Shown piece after piece: positions 1 through 9,121 of a stretch of DNA of 64,000 bases (the stretch's first letter is position 1; each line of letters opens with the position of its first letter). Source of the DNA: Planctomycetota bacterium (lineage in GTDB: Bacteria; Planctomycetota; UBA1135; GCA-002686595); assembly GCA_020853575.1 (NCBI GenBank), contig JADYYP010000016.1, forward strand, positions 83,807 through 147,806. The letters are read 5' to 3'. The notes below the pieces were generated by a model. That model was not told the origin of the DNA and ran no database searches. It was given only the letters and a program-made list of their open reading frames with translations. Both the position numbers and the translations under genes were made by a program.

Positions 1-151
1 AGGTGTAGTGCGTCGCGACCACGCCCGCGCCCTTGGCCGAAAACAGCGCGTGCGGCGCCGAGCGAAACTCGAACGCGGCCGACGTGAGCCGCCGCTGTAC
101 CTCGCGCGCGCGTTCGTTGGAGAGCTGGAGGACGAGGGTCTTCTGCGCCAC
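1..151 (-). CDS. rnhC: Ribonuclease HIII, N-terminal fragment (runs off the window)
   Basis: Only the first 50 codons are present; the gene continues beyond base 1. A GTG start gives a product beginning VAQKTLVLQLSNE, followed by a segment reading PHALFSAKGAGVVATHYT. This matches the substrate-binding N-terminal domain that distinguishes RNase HIII from RNase HII, where a similar 'FxAKxxGxxxTxY' stretch is found. The enzyme cleaves the RNA strand of RNA/DNA hybrids in the cytoplasm. The catalytic domain is outside the window, so the call rests on this N-terminal match and the clean start. The next gene is divergent, with 89 bases between them. Confidence 0.6.
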   Translation of the reverse strand, partial: MAQKTLVLQLSNERAREVQRRLTSAAFEFRSAPHALFSAKGAGVVATHYT

Positions 152-240
152 GCGGCGATTGTGTCACCGGCAGGTGAGCATCGGAAGCGCGGCCCGCGGC
201 GCGGCTCGTCAGCGCCGAGCGCCGACGCTAGTTTGAGCGC

Positions 241-591
241 GTGAGGACGCCCCCCGACTCGTTCGACACGCAGTTGAGCGTTCAGGAGCTCGATCCGGCG
301 CGGCCACGGCTGCTCGAGACGCCCTGGGGACCGATGGCCTTGTTCATCGACGCGGGAGAGGTGCTGTGCGTGCAGGCGTTCTGCCCACACCTCGAGGGGC
401 CGTTGTTCCAGGGCTCGGTCGCCGGCGGCGCGGTCAGTTGCCCGTGGCACTACTGGCGGTTCGACCTGCGCAGCGGCCGGCGCATCGGGCTCGTCGGCGC
501 CGTGCTGCCGGGTAGCGACACGCTGCGACGCTGTCGCGTGAGCTTCGATCCGCGCGGCGCGATCGTTCTGCACGCGCCCTCGCTTTCCTAA
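241..591 (+). CDS. Small Rieske [2Fe-2S] protein
   Basis: A 116-residue stand-alone Rieske domain. The cluster ligands are clear: C48-P-H50 and, 17 residues later, C67-P-W-H70, followed by YWRFDLRSG as in ferredoxin subunits of dioxygenase and nitrite-reductase systems. No signal peptide or membrane segment is visible, so it is probably a cytoplasmic electron carrier. The GTG start directly follows a stop region and leaves a domain of normal length. The partner is not evident: the neighbours are rnhC (divergent) and a PLP-dependent sulfur enzyme 58 bases downstream. The specific reaction cannot be told from the sequence. Confidence 0.85.
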   Translation: MRTPPDSFDTQLSVQELDPARPRLLETPWGPMALFIDAGEVLCVQAFCPHLEGPLFQGSVAGGAVSCPWHYWRFDLRSGRRIGLVGAVLPGSDTLRRCRVSFDPRGAIVLHAPSLS

Positions 592-648
592 GATCAGCGG
601 TCCAAGTCCGCGTCCCGCATCCCTCGCACCCCCACTCCAGGAGCCCCA

Positions 649-2013
<1,365 letters not shown>

Positions 2014-2072
2014 GCCCACGCGCGTGCTGCGTCCCGGCCGGGCGCCGGGACGTGGCACGAGCTCCCCTTGCC

Positions 2073-2378
2073 ATGGACCTGGCCGTACTCGAACCGGAGA
2101 CCGACACGCGCGCGAAGACGCGCCTGGCGCCGCAGTGGAAGGTGATCCTCCACAACGACGACGTGACCACCTTCGAGTTCGTGATCGAGCTGCTGCGCAC
2201 GCTCTTCAAGAAGTCGCAGATCGAATCGGTGCGACTGACCTACGAAGTGCACGAGAAGGGGCTGGCGATCGTGGCCATCACCAACTTCGAGCACGCCGAG
2301 CTCTACTGCGACCAAGTCAAGTCTCTAGCGCGAGCGCGGAGCTTCCCGTTGGTGGCGACGATGGAGCCCGCGGACTGA
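2073..2378 (+). CDS. clpS: ATP-dependent Clp protease adaptor ClpS
   Basis: A 101-residue protein with the ClpS core. WKVILHNDDVTTFEFV holds the acidic residues that bind the alpha-amino group of N-degron substrates, and it is followed by the helix-strand pattern ending in LVATMEP. ClpS delivers N-end-rule substrates to ClpAP and binds ClpA through its N-terminal tail. The ATG at 2073 is chosen because it leaves a short flexible tail before the core. The gene lies 59 bases after the CBS-type synthase and is followed, after a convergent 15-base gap, by an EamA gene on the other strand. No clpA is seen in the window. Confidence 0.92.
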   Translation: MDLAVLEPETDTRAKTRLAPQWKVILHNDDVTTFEFVIELLRTLFKKSQIESVRLTYEVHEKGLAIVAITNFEHAELYCDQVKSLARARSFPLVATMEPAD

Positions 2379-2393
2379 GCCGCGCACGCGCGC

Positions 2394-3284
2394 TCAGGCC
2401 TTGTGGAGCTTGCGCCGCGTCGCGATCCAGCCCGCCGCGAGGATCGCCGAGCCACCCGCGAAGGTCGTCCACGGCGGAAGCGGATCGCCGGCGATGGTCC
2501 ACGCCAGCAGCAGCGTGAACACGACCTCGGCCAAGGCGGACACGGCGGTCGAGACCGCGCTCCCGTAGCGATACGCGCTGGTGATCGAGAGCTGGCCGAG
2601 CGTGCCGAGCAGCGCCGAGCCGCCGACCAGCGCCGCGTCGCGCGCGCTCCACGCGAAACCGAGCTGGCTCCAACGCCAAACGACGATCGGCGCCGTGACC
2701 ACGGTGATGAAGACCATGAAGAACATGACCACCGTCAGCGGATGGTCGGTAGCGGTCAACTTGCGCACCGAGAGCAGCGCCAGCGCCGCGAACAGCCCGG
2801 CTCCCGCCGCCAGCGCCGTGGCCCACGTTGCGCCCGACCCCGAAGGACCGAGCGCGAGCAGCGTTCCGACCAGCCCCACGCCAACGGCGAGCTTCGCGCG
2901 ACGATCGGGCCACTCGCCCAGGAAGGGACCGGCGAACAGCAGCATCCACACCGGCGCCGCGTGACGCAGGAACGACACCATCGAGAGTGATGCTCCGCCC
3001 TCGTGCATGGCCACGAACTGGCTCGCGATCGAGGCGAATCCGAAGCTCGCGCGCATCAAATTGAGCTTCCACGAGCCCCAGCGCGCGCTGCGACCCGCAT
3101 GGCGCAGCAGCGCGAAGCACAGCACGGCGCCGAGCACGCTGCGCGCGAACAACACCTCGAAGCTCGAGACCGTTGGGCTGGTCAGCTTCACGCACACGTA
3201 CATCGCGGCGAACGACGCGCTCCCACACAGGACGAGCACCCTGGACTTGCGGGCGTCGTCGCGCTCGACCGCCGCGTTCAGCAA
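2394..3284 (-). CDS. EamA/DMT-family membrane transporter
   Basis: About 296 residues with roughly ten hydrophobic helices in two similar halves, the standard layout of drug/metabolite transporters (EamA). The first half has FAAMYVCVKL and RSVLGAVLCF, and the second ends with SAYRYGSAVSTAVSALAEVV, the conserved 'A..L..PV' helix. Substrate unknown. I chose a TTG start at 3284 because TTGCTGA overlaps the stop of the upstream HAD gene, suggesting translational coupling; a GTG at 3239 is the alternative. It therefore probably forms a two-gene unit with the HAD hydrolase. Confidence 0.85.
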   Translation of the reverse strand: MLNAAVERDDARKSRVLVLCGSASFAAMYVCVKLTSPTVSSFEVLFARSVLGAVLCFALLRHAGRSARWGSWKLNLMRASFGFASIASQFVAMHEGGASLSMVSFLRHAAPVWMLLFAGPFLGEWPDRRAKLAVGVGLVGTLLALGPSGSGATWATALAAGAGLFAALALLSVRKLTATDHPLTVVMFFMVFITVVTAPIVVWRWSQLGFAWSARDAALVGGSALLGTLGQLSITSAYRYGSAVSTAVSALAEVVFTLLLAWTIAGDPLPPWTTFAGGSAILAAGWIATRRKLHKA

Positions 3285-3958
3285 CGCAGCGTCTCGCACA
3301 GCTCGTTCAACGACTCGACCACCAATTGCGGAACGGAGTCGGAGCGCACGGGCTCGTGCTCGCGGTTGACCCAGGCGACGTTCCAACCCAACGCAAGCGC
3401 CGGCCGGACGTCGTGGAACAGGCTGGCCGCCACGTGCAAGACACGCGACTTGTCGCGCCGGCCGCGTTCGAGAGCAGCATCGAAATGCGCGCGAGCGGGT
3501 TTGTACGAGCGCAGCTGCTCGGCCGTCACGAAGAAGTCGACCTCGACGTCGATCGCCGCCAAGCTCGCCTGCAACACGCGCGTCTCGACGTTCGAGAGCA
3601 CCGCCAGTTGATACAGCGCTCCGAGCCGGCGCAGCGCCGCACGCGTCTCCTCGAACGGGGGCCAGCTCGCCATGCTGTCGACGAAGCGGCGCACCTCCGC
3701 CTCGCTCGGCTCGCGCTGCTGCTGCGCGGCGGCTGCGCGCAGGCTCTCTCCGAGCTTGACGCCGTAGGGAGCGTAGCCCCGCAGCACTTGCTGCTGGTCG
3801 TGCTCGTCGCGATCGCGCACGAGTCGCTCGAGGTCACAACCGTGCAGGCTGGCGATCTGCCCCACGGCGGCGCGCACACCCGCGTGCCAGTCGATCAACG
3901 TGCCGTAGCAATCGAAGTTCAGCAGCTCGAGGCGACTGCGATCTAGCGCACTGAACAC
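3278..3958 (-). CDS. HAD-superfamily hydrolase, haloacid dehalogenase type II-like
   Basis: A 226-residue HAD hydrolase. Motif I is FDCYGTLIDW with nucleophile D16; 'FDxYGT' is the signature of the L-2-haloacid dehalogenase group. Motif II is LSNVE, motif III is the lysine in SYKPARAHFDAAL, and motif IV is near HDVRPALALGWNVAWVNR. Members hydrolyse 2-haloacids or act as general phosphatases; the catalytic set alone does not decide which. It starts with GTG at 3958 and its stop overlaps the start of the downstream EamA transporter, so the two are probably co-translated. The pairing may mean export of a product, but that is inference. Confidence 0.85.
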   Translation of the reverse strand: MFSALDRSRLELLNFDCYGTLIDWHAGVRAAVGQIASLHGCDLERLVRDRDEHDQQQVLRGYAPYGVKLGESLRAAAAQQQREPSEAEVRRFVDSMASWPPFEETRAALRRLGALYQLAVLSNVETRVLQASLAAIDVEVDFFVTAEQLRSYKPARAHFDAALERGRRDKSRVLHVAASLFHDVRPALALGWNVAWVNREHEPVRSDSVPQLVVESLNELCETLRC

Positions 3959-4018
3959 GTCGCCACCTCCGGCTCGGCGCCGTCACCCCGCACTGCCTGC
4001 TCGATGCTCATGCGGGCT

Positions 4019-5080
4019 TCACTTCGCGACCCCGAACCAACCGCGCTCCGAAAGCCCCTGCAAAACGCCGCGTGCGACCAAGGCGTATCCGTCGGCGTTG
4101 GGGTGATAGCGATCACCGCGGTTGAACAGGCGCTTCATGGGAGTCGCGCTGCGCGCCTCGGCGCGGAACGACTCGACCAAGTCCAGATAGGCGATGCCCA
4201 GCGGCTCCGCGATCGAGCGCGCGCCGTCGAGCGGTGCATGCGAGTACTCCTCGAGGTACACCTGGCTCTCGTAGGGAAAGAGGAACATCGCGACGCGCGC
4301 GCCGATCGTCGAGCATTCCTCCACGACCTCGCGCAACCGCTGGCCCTCCTCGAGCAGCACCTCCGGCGCCGTCGTCTGCGCGTCTCCAATGCTGCGCGCC
4401 ACGTCCTCGACGCGCTGCAAGTCGCGCTCGCGGTTCATGTCGTAGTAGAACGAACGCAACCAACGGAACGAGGCCAGGCGACTGAGTTGCTCGCGCAACT
4501 CGTAGGGCACGTTGGAGCGCAAGTTCGAGCCACCCTGGAACACCTGGGCGTCGACCTTCTTCACGACGTTGGGGAAGTCGTTGATGTTGTAGCCGATCAC
4601 GACCAGGTGGGGCCGCACCTCGAGCGCCTGCGTGCGCAGCACCTCGAGGTAGTCGCGGCCCGAATAACCGTTCACGCCGAGGTTCGCGACACGCACCGTG
4701 CGCGCGGAGCCGAGTTCGCGTTGGAGCAGCGCCTCGAACTGCCGCGGCCAACTTTCGCTCTCCTCGACCGCCTTGCCGAAGGTGCACGAGTCGCCGATGG
4801 CGACGACACGGAACTCCTCGGGCGCGAAGCTGGGCTCGTACTCGGGCCCGCGCCATCCACGCTTGTTGATCCCGTAGAACGAGCCGTCCCATTGCGCCCG
4901 CGCGCGCTTGCGATGCACGTGCGGTAGCGTCGTGGTCTTCTCGTAGGGAGATTGGTCGAACCACTGCATCGGGCCAGGCTCCGCCGCGCGCGCCACCAAC
5001 TCCACGACGAGCGTGAAGAGGCAGAGTGCGAAGCACATCACGGCGAGCTTGCGGCAGATCCGAGCCATGGCGACACGCAT
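4019..5080 (-). CDS. Membrane-anchored SGNH/GDSL-type hydrolase
   Basis: About 353 residues. One N-terminal hydrophobic segment (residues 11-30) serves as anchor or signal, and the rest is periplasmic. SGNH blocks are present: AIGDSCTFG with nucleophile S98, NLGVNGYSG (block II), GYNINDF (block III Asn), and DRYHPNADGY with D323 and H326 completing the triad. These enzymes deacylate or deacetylate glycans, lipids or esters; in planctomycetes similar genes often sit in exopolysaccharide loci, but none is seen here. The start could also be the ATG at 5068. No Shine-Dalgarno sequence decides between them. Confidence 0.82.
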   Translation of the reverse strand: MRVAMARICRKLAVMCFALCLFTLVVELVARAAEPGPMQWFDQSPYEKTTTLPHVHRKRARAQWDGSFYGINKRGWRGPEYEPSFAPEEFRVVAIGDSCTFGKAVEESESWPRQFEALLQRELGSARTVRVANLGVNGYSGRDYLEVLRTQALEVRPHLVVIGYNINDFPNVVKKVDAQVFQGGSNLRSNVPYELREQLSRLASFRWLRSFYYDMNRERDLQRVEDVARSIGDAQTTAPEVLLEEGQRLREVVEECSTIGARVAMFLFPYESQVYLEEYSHAPLDGARSIAEPLGIAYLDLVESFRAEARSATPMKRLFNRGDRYHPNADGYALVARGVLQGLSERGWFGVAK

Positions 5081-5120
5081 TGCACCGCGCGCACAGCAGC
5101 GCGACAAGCAGCAGTCGCGA

Positions 5121-6005
5121 TCAGAAGAGCTCTTGCTGTCCGGCGTGGCGGGCGCACGCCTGCAACCGTGGATAGGCGTGGACCAGCTCCGCCGGCGCGA
5201 GCGTCGCGTGGCCTCGCAACTTGGCGATCAATTCGAGCGCGTTGACCATCGCCTTGCCCGTGAAGTGGTTGTTGGTGACGACGAAAGTCTCGTCGTGCTC
5301 CGCCGCGATGCGTTGCGTGCGCTGCGCCAGCTCACCGATCTCGCGCTCCGAGTACAGGTAGTCGTATTTCTGGTCGCGGCCAGCGCGCGCATCGAACCAA
5401 GCGCTCGCATTGCGCCCGTGGAGCCGCAGGTAGCCGATCGGTCCGTCGCTGGGGAACCAGGTCGGCGGGTGGTTCCACGCCGCGGGCAGGTCGATGTGGG
5501 CGACGGAGTATCCCAGTCCGCGCAGCGCGCTGAGCGCCGGAGGGGTGAACCACGATGCGTGCCGCACTTCGGCGATCAAGCGCTGCTGGTGAAGCGCGCG
5601 TCGGATCGCGCCCAGGCGCCGCAGTTCGGCTCCACCGTGCTGGAAGGTCACCGGAAACTGCGCCAGCAGGGCCTTGAGCCGGCCAGAGCTCGTGAGCGGC
5701 GCGAGTGCCGCCTCGAAGGCCTGCGCCAGGCGCTGGGCGTGGCTCTCGTCGCTCGGCCAGGGTCCGTGCGTGAAGTCGCGGTGCAGCTTGGCGGTGAACA
5801 CGAACTCGGGCCGCCCTTCGAGCACGCGCGTCCACGCCACGACATGCTGCTCGGCGGGCAACGCGTAGAACGTGCTGTTGATCTCGACGCAGTCGACGAA
5901 GTGCGCAAGGTGCCGCAGCGGATGGAAGGCTGCCCCCCTGTGCCGCGGATACACGATGCCTTCCCAGTCGGGGTAGGACCAACCAGCGGGGCCGACGCGG
6001 ATCAA
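5121..6005 (-). CDS. DUF72 domain protein
   Basis: A 294-residue TIM-barrel protein of the DUF72 family. It begins IRVGPAGWSYPDWEGIVYP, the typical family opening, and continues with VEINSTFYALP, FVFTAKLHRDFTH, IAEVRHASWF, YLRLHGRN and a C-terminal region with VVTNNHFTGKAMVNA. The family is widespread, and its reaction is not established to my knowledge. The length is near the usual 240-300. A TTG start at 6005 overlaps the TGA of the upstream acyltransferase by three bases, so the two are probably translationally coupled; a start further upstream would run through that gene. Confidence 0.88.
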   Translation of the reverse strand: MIRVGPAGWSYPDWEGIVYPRHRGAAFHPLRHLAHFVDCVEINSTFYALPAEQHVVAWTRVLEGRPEFVFTAKLHRDFTHGPWPSDESHAQRLAQAFEAALAPLTSSGRLKALLAQFPVTFQHGGAELRRLGAIRRALHQQRLIAEVRHASWFTPPALSALRGLGYSVAHIDLPAAWNHPPTWFPSDGPIGYLRLHGRNASAWFDARAGRDQKYDYLYSEREIGELAQRTQRIAAEHDETFVVTNNHFTGKAMVNALELIAKLRGHATLAPAELVHAYPRLQACARHAGQQELF

Positions 6006-6688
6006 AAGTCGGGCTCCACGCCCAAGCGGGCGAAGCTCTCGCGCTCGAGCGCGAGCAACGCCGCGCGGATCTCCTCGGTCTTGCGTGCGAGCTCTTCCTC
6101 GCCCCCCGTGCGCGCGACGTGGATCGGAGCTCCGTAGGTCAGCGCGATGCGTGCCCCGACTTTGGGGATCGTGAAACGGTCCCAGCTCCCCAGGTGCCAA
6201 GCGCGATCGACTGCGTTGCCGAACGGGATCACTGGACGGCCCGTGGCACGCGCCATCCACGCCAAGCCGGGGTTCATCGAGTGCATCGGTCCACGCGGGC
6301 CGTCGGGCGTGATCACGACCACCGCGCCGGTGTCGAGCAGTGCCAACATCTCTCGCAGCGCGCGCGCACCGCCGCGGCTCGAGGAGCCGCGCACCACCTT
6401 GAACCCGAAACGCTGCAGCATGCCCTCGGACAGATCGCCGTCCTCGCTCGGGCTGACGAGCACGTTCCAGCCACAGTTCCGAAAGGCCTCGACGGGAACG
6501 ATCATGCGACCGTGCCACATCGCGATCAGGAAGCCGTTGCCGGCGAGCGCGGCGTCGAGGTGACCGAGCCCGGCGATGTCCTTCTTCCACGTGCCCGAGA
6601 GCCACGTGAGCGCTTGCGGACCGACGCTGCGCAGCAACACACCGCCGAGACGTCGACGCGCGCGCTTGAACGTCCGTCGCGCGTTCAC
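6002..6688 (-). CDS. DUF374 lysophospholipid acyltransferase family protein
   Basis: A 228-residue protein of the DUF374 branch of the LPLAT acyltransferases. The HGRM motif (H59) stands in for the HX4D catalytic motif, followed by VSPSEDGD, RGSSSRGGARALREM and ITPDGPRGP, which are the family landmarks. It is likely a membrane-associated transferase of an acyl chain onto a lipid or lipid A-like acceptor. That would suit the LPS-transport genes at 32-39 kb, although the substrate is not shown by sequence. GTG start at 6688; the stop overlaps the start of the DUF72 gene. Confidence 0.87.
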   Translation of the reverse strand: MNARRTFKRARRRLGGVLLRSVGPQALTWLSGTWKKDIAGLGHLDAALAGNGFLIAMWHGRMIVPVEAFRNCGWNVLVSPSEDGDLSEGMLQRFGFKVVRGSSSRGGARALREMLALLDTGAVVVITPDGPRGPMHSMNPGLAWMARATGRPVIPFGNAVDRAWHLGSWDRFTIPKVGARIALTYGAPIHVARTGGEEELARKTEEIRAALLALERESFARLGVEPDF

Positions 6689-6695
6689 TTCGAAC

Positions 6696-9089
6696 CTACG
6701 GTGCGATCACGTCGTCACCCGCGCCCCGCGCGTCGACTCCGTCGGAGCCAAACGACCAGAGTCGGTAGGTCTCGCCGTCGGCGCCGCGCTCGAACGCGAA
6801 CGCGCGCGACCAGCCGTCGAGCGGCACTGGCAGACCGTCGAGGAACCCGTCGGGATAGCTCGCCGTGGGCTTGCTCAGCGTGTCGAGCGTCGGAGGGAAG
6901 TGTCCCTGGTCGATCTTGAACACCGCTAGGCGCGAGCTGAGCAGCTCGAGCGCGGCGCGTGTCGCGTCGAGCTCCGCGGACCGAGTGGCGTCCGGCTCGA
7001 CCGCCTCCGTTCGTGCGTCCTCCAAGTTCGTGCGGAACGCCGACACGCCCGCCGCGCCGAGCGCCACCAGGCCAGTCCAGGTCTCCGGACCGAAGGAAGC
7101 TTCCCAGTGCACGTGGTAGGCGCCGTCGATCGCTCTCCCCCACAACAGCGTCGGCTTGAAGAAGCGCGTGAACGTCTCGGGCTTCTCGGGAAGCGCAGCG
7201 GTCAACTGTCCCATGTCGATGGGCAAGTCGACCATGCCGCCGGCGAGGGCGAGCGCGCCGCGGGCGGCCTTGTAGACACTCGCCAACATCGCGCTCCAGT
7301 CCATGGAGCCTACGACGCCGGCCTCCGGAGGGATGTCCGTTCGCGCTGCCAGCGCGTGGGGCGCGCTCGGCTCCTCGCCGGCCAAGCGCTTGATCTCGCG
7401 CTTGGCGAAGAGCGACGTCAGCGTGATCAGCGCCCGATTTCCGACGAGCGCCAGCGTCGGCGAGATCGACACCGGGCTCGGTTGCTCGTCGGGCGACTTG
7501 AACTCCCAGGTCGGGATCTTGCGGTACTCGGACGCGCGCACTTGCACGCCGCTCGCGTTCGACTCCTCGAGCGCGGCCACGAGCCCGCGGATTCCCTTTT
7601 CGAACGCCGCGCGATCGGCCAGCTCGAACGAGAGCACCACGTTCGGCGCGCCCAGTGTCGAGATCGGCATGACGTGCATCGACATGCCGCCGGCGAGATT
7701 GCCGAACACGTCGCGCTCGAGGTCGAAGCCGTGCTTGCTCTGCAGCTGCTCGAACGAGTCTCGAGCGCTCGCGTCGGAGTCGAACCCCAGCGCTGCGACG
7801 AATTGGCGGTGCAATGCGCTACCGTCCACGTGCGCCACGATCGCACCGGCCGCGTCGCCCGGCACGAACGCGAGGCTCGCCTTGGGCGCAGGCGCGTTGC
7901 CGATCGCGGACGTCCACGAGGCCTCGCTGGCGCCGAGCGTGACGATGTCCGTGATGAAGCGCTCGCCCGAGATCTGCATGCGGAACTCGCAAGCTGTCGC
8001 GCTCGAGTTCAACACGTTCGAGAGTCCGGCGCTCAGCGCTCCCAATTCGAGACCGTCGAGCAAGTCGCTCAACAGGCGCGTGTTCGTTGCGCCGCGCGCG
8101 ATCACCGGTCCACTCACGGCTCCGCCGCTGCGCTCGACCCGGTGCGTCTGGCTGTTCGCGGCGTTCGTCGAGGGCACGGCTCGCGCCAGTACCGAATCAA
8201 CTTGCTCGCGACCGAGTCCGAGTAGGACCCACTCTCCATCGCGCACGGACCAGCCCGAGACCTCGAACGGCAACTGTGTGTGGAAAGCGCGCTGTTCGGC
8301 GCTCGCACCGCGGAACTTCACGGTTCGCGCTTCGCCGTCGAAGGTGCACCGCATGGCACCTTGAGCGAACGCCAGCGCCTGCTCCGCTGACTGCGCGGAA
8401 GTGCATTCCGCCACGACAAGGAGGCTCCAGCGGCGGCGCATTTCGTCGGCCAACCAATCCGCCTGATCGAAGTCGGCACCGACGTCGATGGCCTCGCCTT
8501 CTCCGCCGACGGCTCCATCGGAACCAAGCGAGCGCAGTTGATACGTTCCGTCCTCTGCAGCGTCGAACCGATACCCGCGCCCCCACTCGTCTTGAGAGAG
8601 TTCGGACGGGAGCGCTAGTTCACTCAGGGACTTGGGCAAGACCGAATGCTGCGCGTCGAACTGGTCGATGGCCTCTTCGATGTCGAGCAGCTCGCGCTGC
8701 GTTCGGGCCATGCGCTCCAGCGCGGCCCTGATCTCGCCTGGCCGGTCCTCGTGGACCGACAGCGACAATGAGAGGGAACGCAGAGTGCGCAGCGGAGCGA
8801 TGGCCGCGTCGATGCCACGGCTCTCCTGACTGGTTGGAATGCCGAGGTCCGCCAGCGTTTGATCCAGGCCCTGGGTGAGATCCACACCGAGCGCCTGCTC
8901 GAGCTTCGCAACCGACGCCAGTACGTCGGGATCGCGCATCATCTGCACCAGTGGTGCACGTTCGTAGGCCTGCAGAGTCGCAGCAACCTCGGGAAGGGCA
9001 ACGAAAAGCACGGAGTCGCGCGGGTGCAGGACATCCGTGCTCGTCGGCGATTGCGCGACCGCGATCCCGATCAGGGCGGAGACGAACAT
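6696..9089 (-). CDS. Large exported protein with two pseudopilin-G-like C-domain modules
   Basis: A 797-residue protein with a short hydrophobic N-terminus (MFVSALIGIAVAQS), probably a cleaved signal peptide. Two segments look like the C-terminal beta domain of type II secretion pseudopilin GspG. Residues about 137-203 contain a helix, then LPKSL, DEWGRGYRF and LRSLGSDGAVGGEGE. The last 75 residues contain FPPTLDTLSKP, LDGWSRAF and LWSFGSDGVDARGAGDD. The SLGxDG...GGxGxD pattern is the calcium-binding loop of GspG, but the pilin N-terminal methylation motif is absent. The middle of the protein, several hundred residues, matches nothing I recognise. It lies directly downstream of another exported protein (9122-10576), so the two may form a unit. 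Confidence 0.75.
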   Translation of the reverse strand: MFVSALIGIAVAQSPTSTDVLHPRDSVLFVALPEVAATLQAYERAPLVQMMRDPDVLASVAKLEQALGVDLTQGLDQTLADLGIPTSQESRGIDAAIAPLRTLRSLSLSLSVHEDRPGEIRAALERMARTQRELLDIEEAIDQFDAQHSVLPKSLSELALPSELSQDEWGRGYRFDAAEDGTYQLRSLGSDGAVGGEGEAIDVGADFDQADWLADEMRRRWSLLVVAECTSAQSAEQALAFAQGAMRCTFDGEARTVKFRGASAEQRAFHTQLPFEVSGWSVRDGEWVLLGLGREQVDSVLARAVPSTNAANSQTHRVERSGGAVSGPVIARGATNTRLLSDLLDGLELGALSAGLSNVLNSSATACEFRMQISGERFITDIVTLGASEASWTSAIGNAPAPKASLAFVPGDAAGAIVAHVDGSALHRQFVAALGFDSDASARDSFEQLQSKHGFDLERDVFGNLAGGMSMHVMPISTLGAPNVVLSFELADRAAFEKGIRGLVAALEESNASGVQVRASEYRKIPTWEFKSPDEQPSPVSISPTLALVGNRALITLTSLFAKREIKRLAGEEPSAPHALAARTDIPPEAGVVGSMDWSAMLASVYKAARGALALAGGMVDLPIDMGQLTAALPEKPETFTRFFKPTLLWGRAIDGAYHVHWEASFGPETWTGLVALGAAGVSAFRTNLEDARTEAVEPDATRSAELDATRAALELLSSRLAVFKIDQGHFPPTLDTLSKPTASYPDGFLDGLPVPLDGWSRAFAFERGADGETYRLWSFGSDGVDARGAGDDVIAP

Positions 9090-9121
9090 GTGGGGTTGGT
9101 GTCCTCTCGTGTGGAAGCGCG

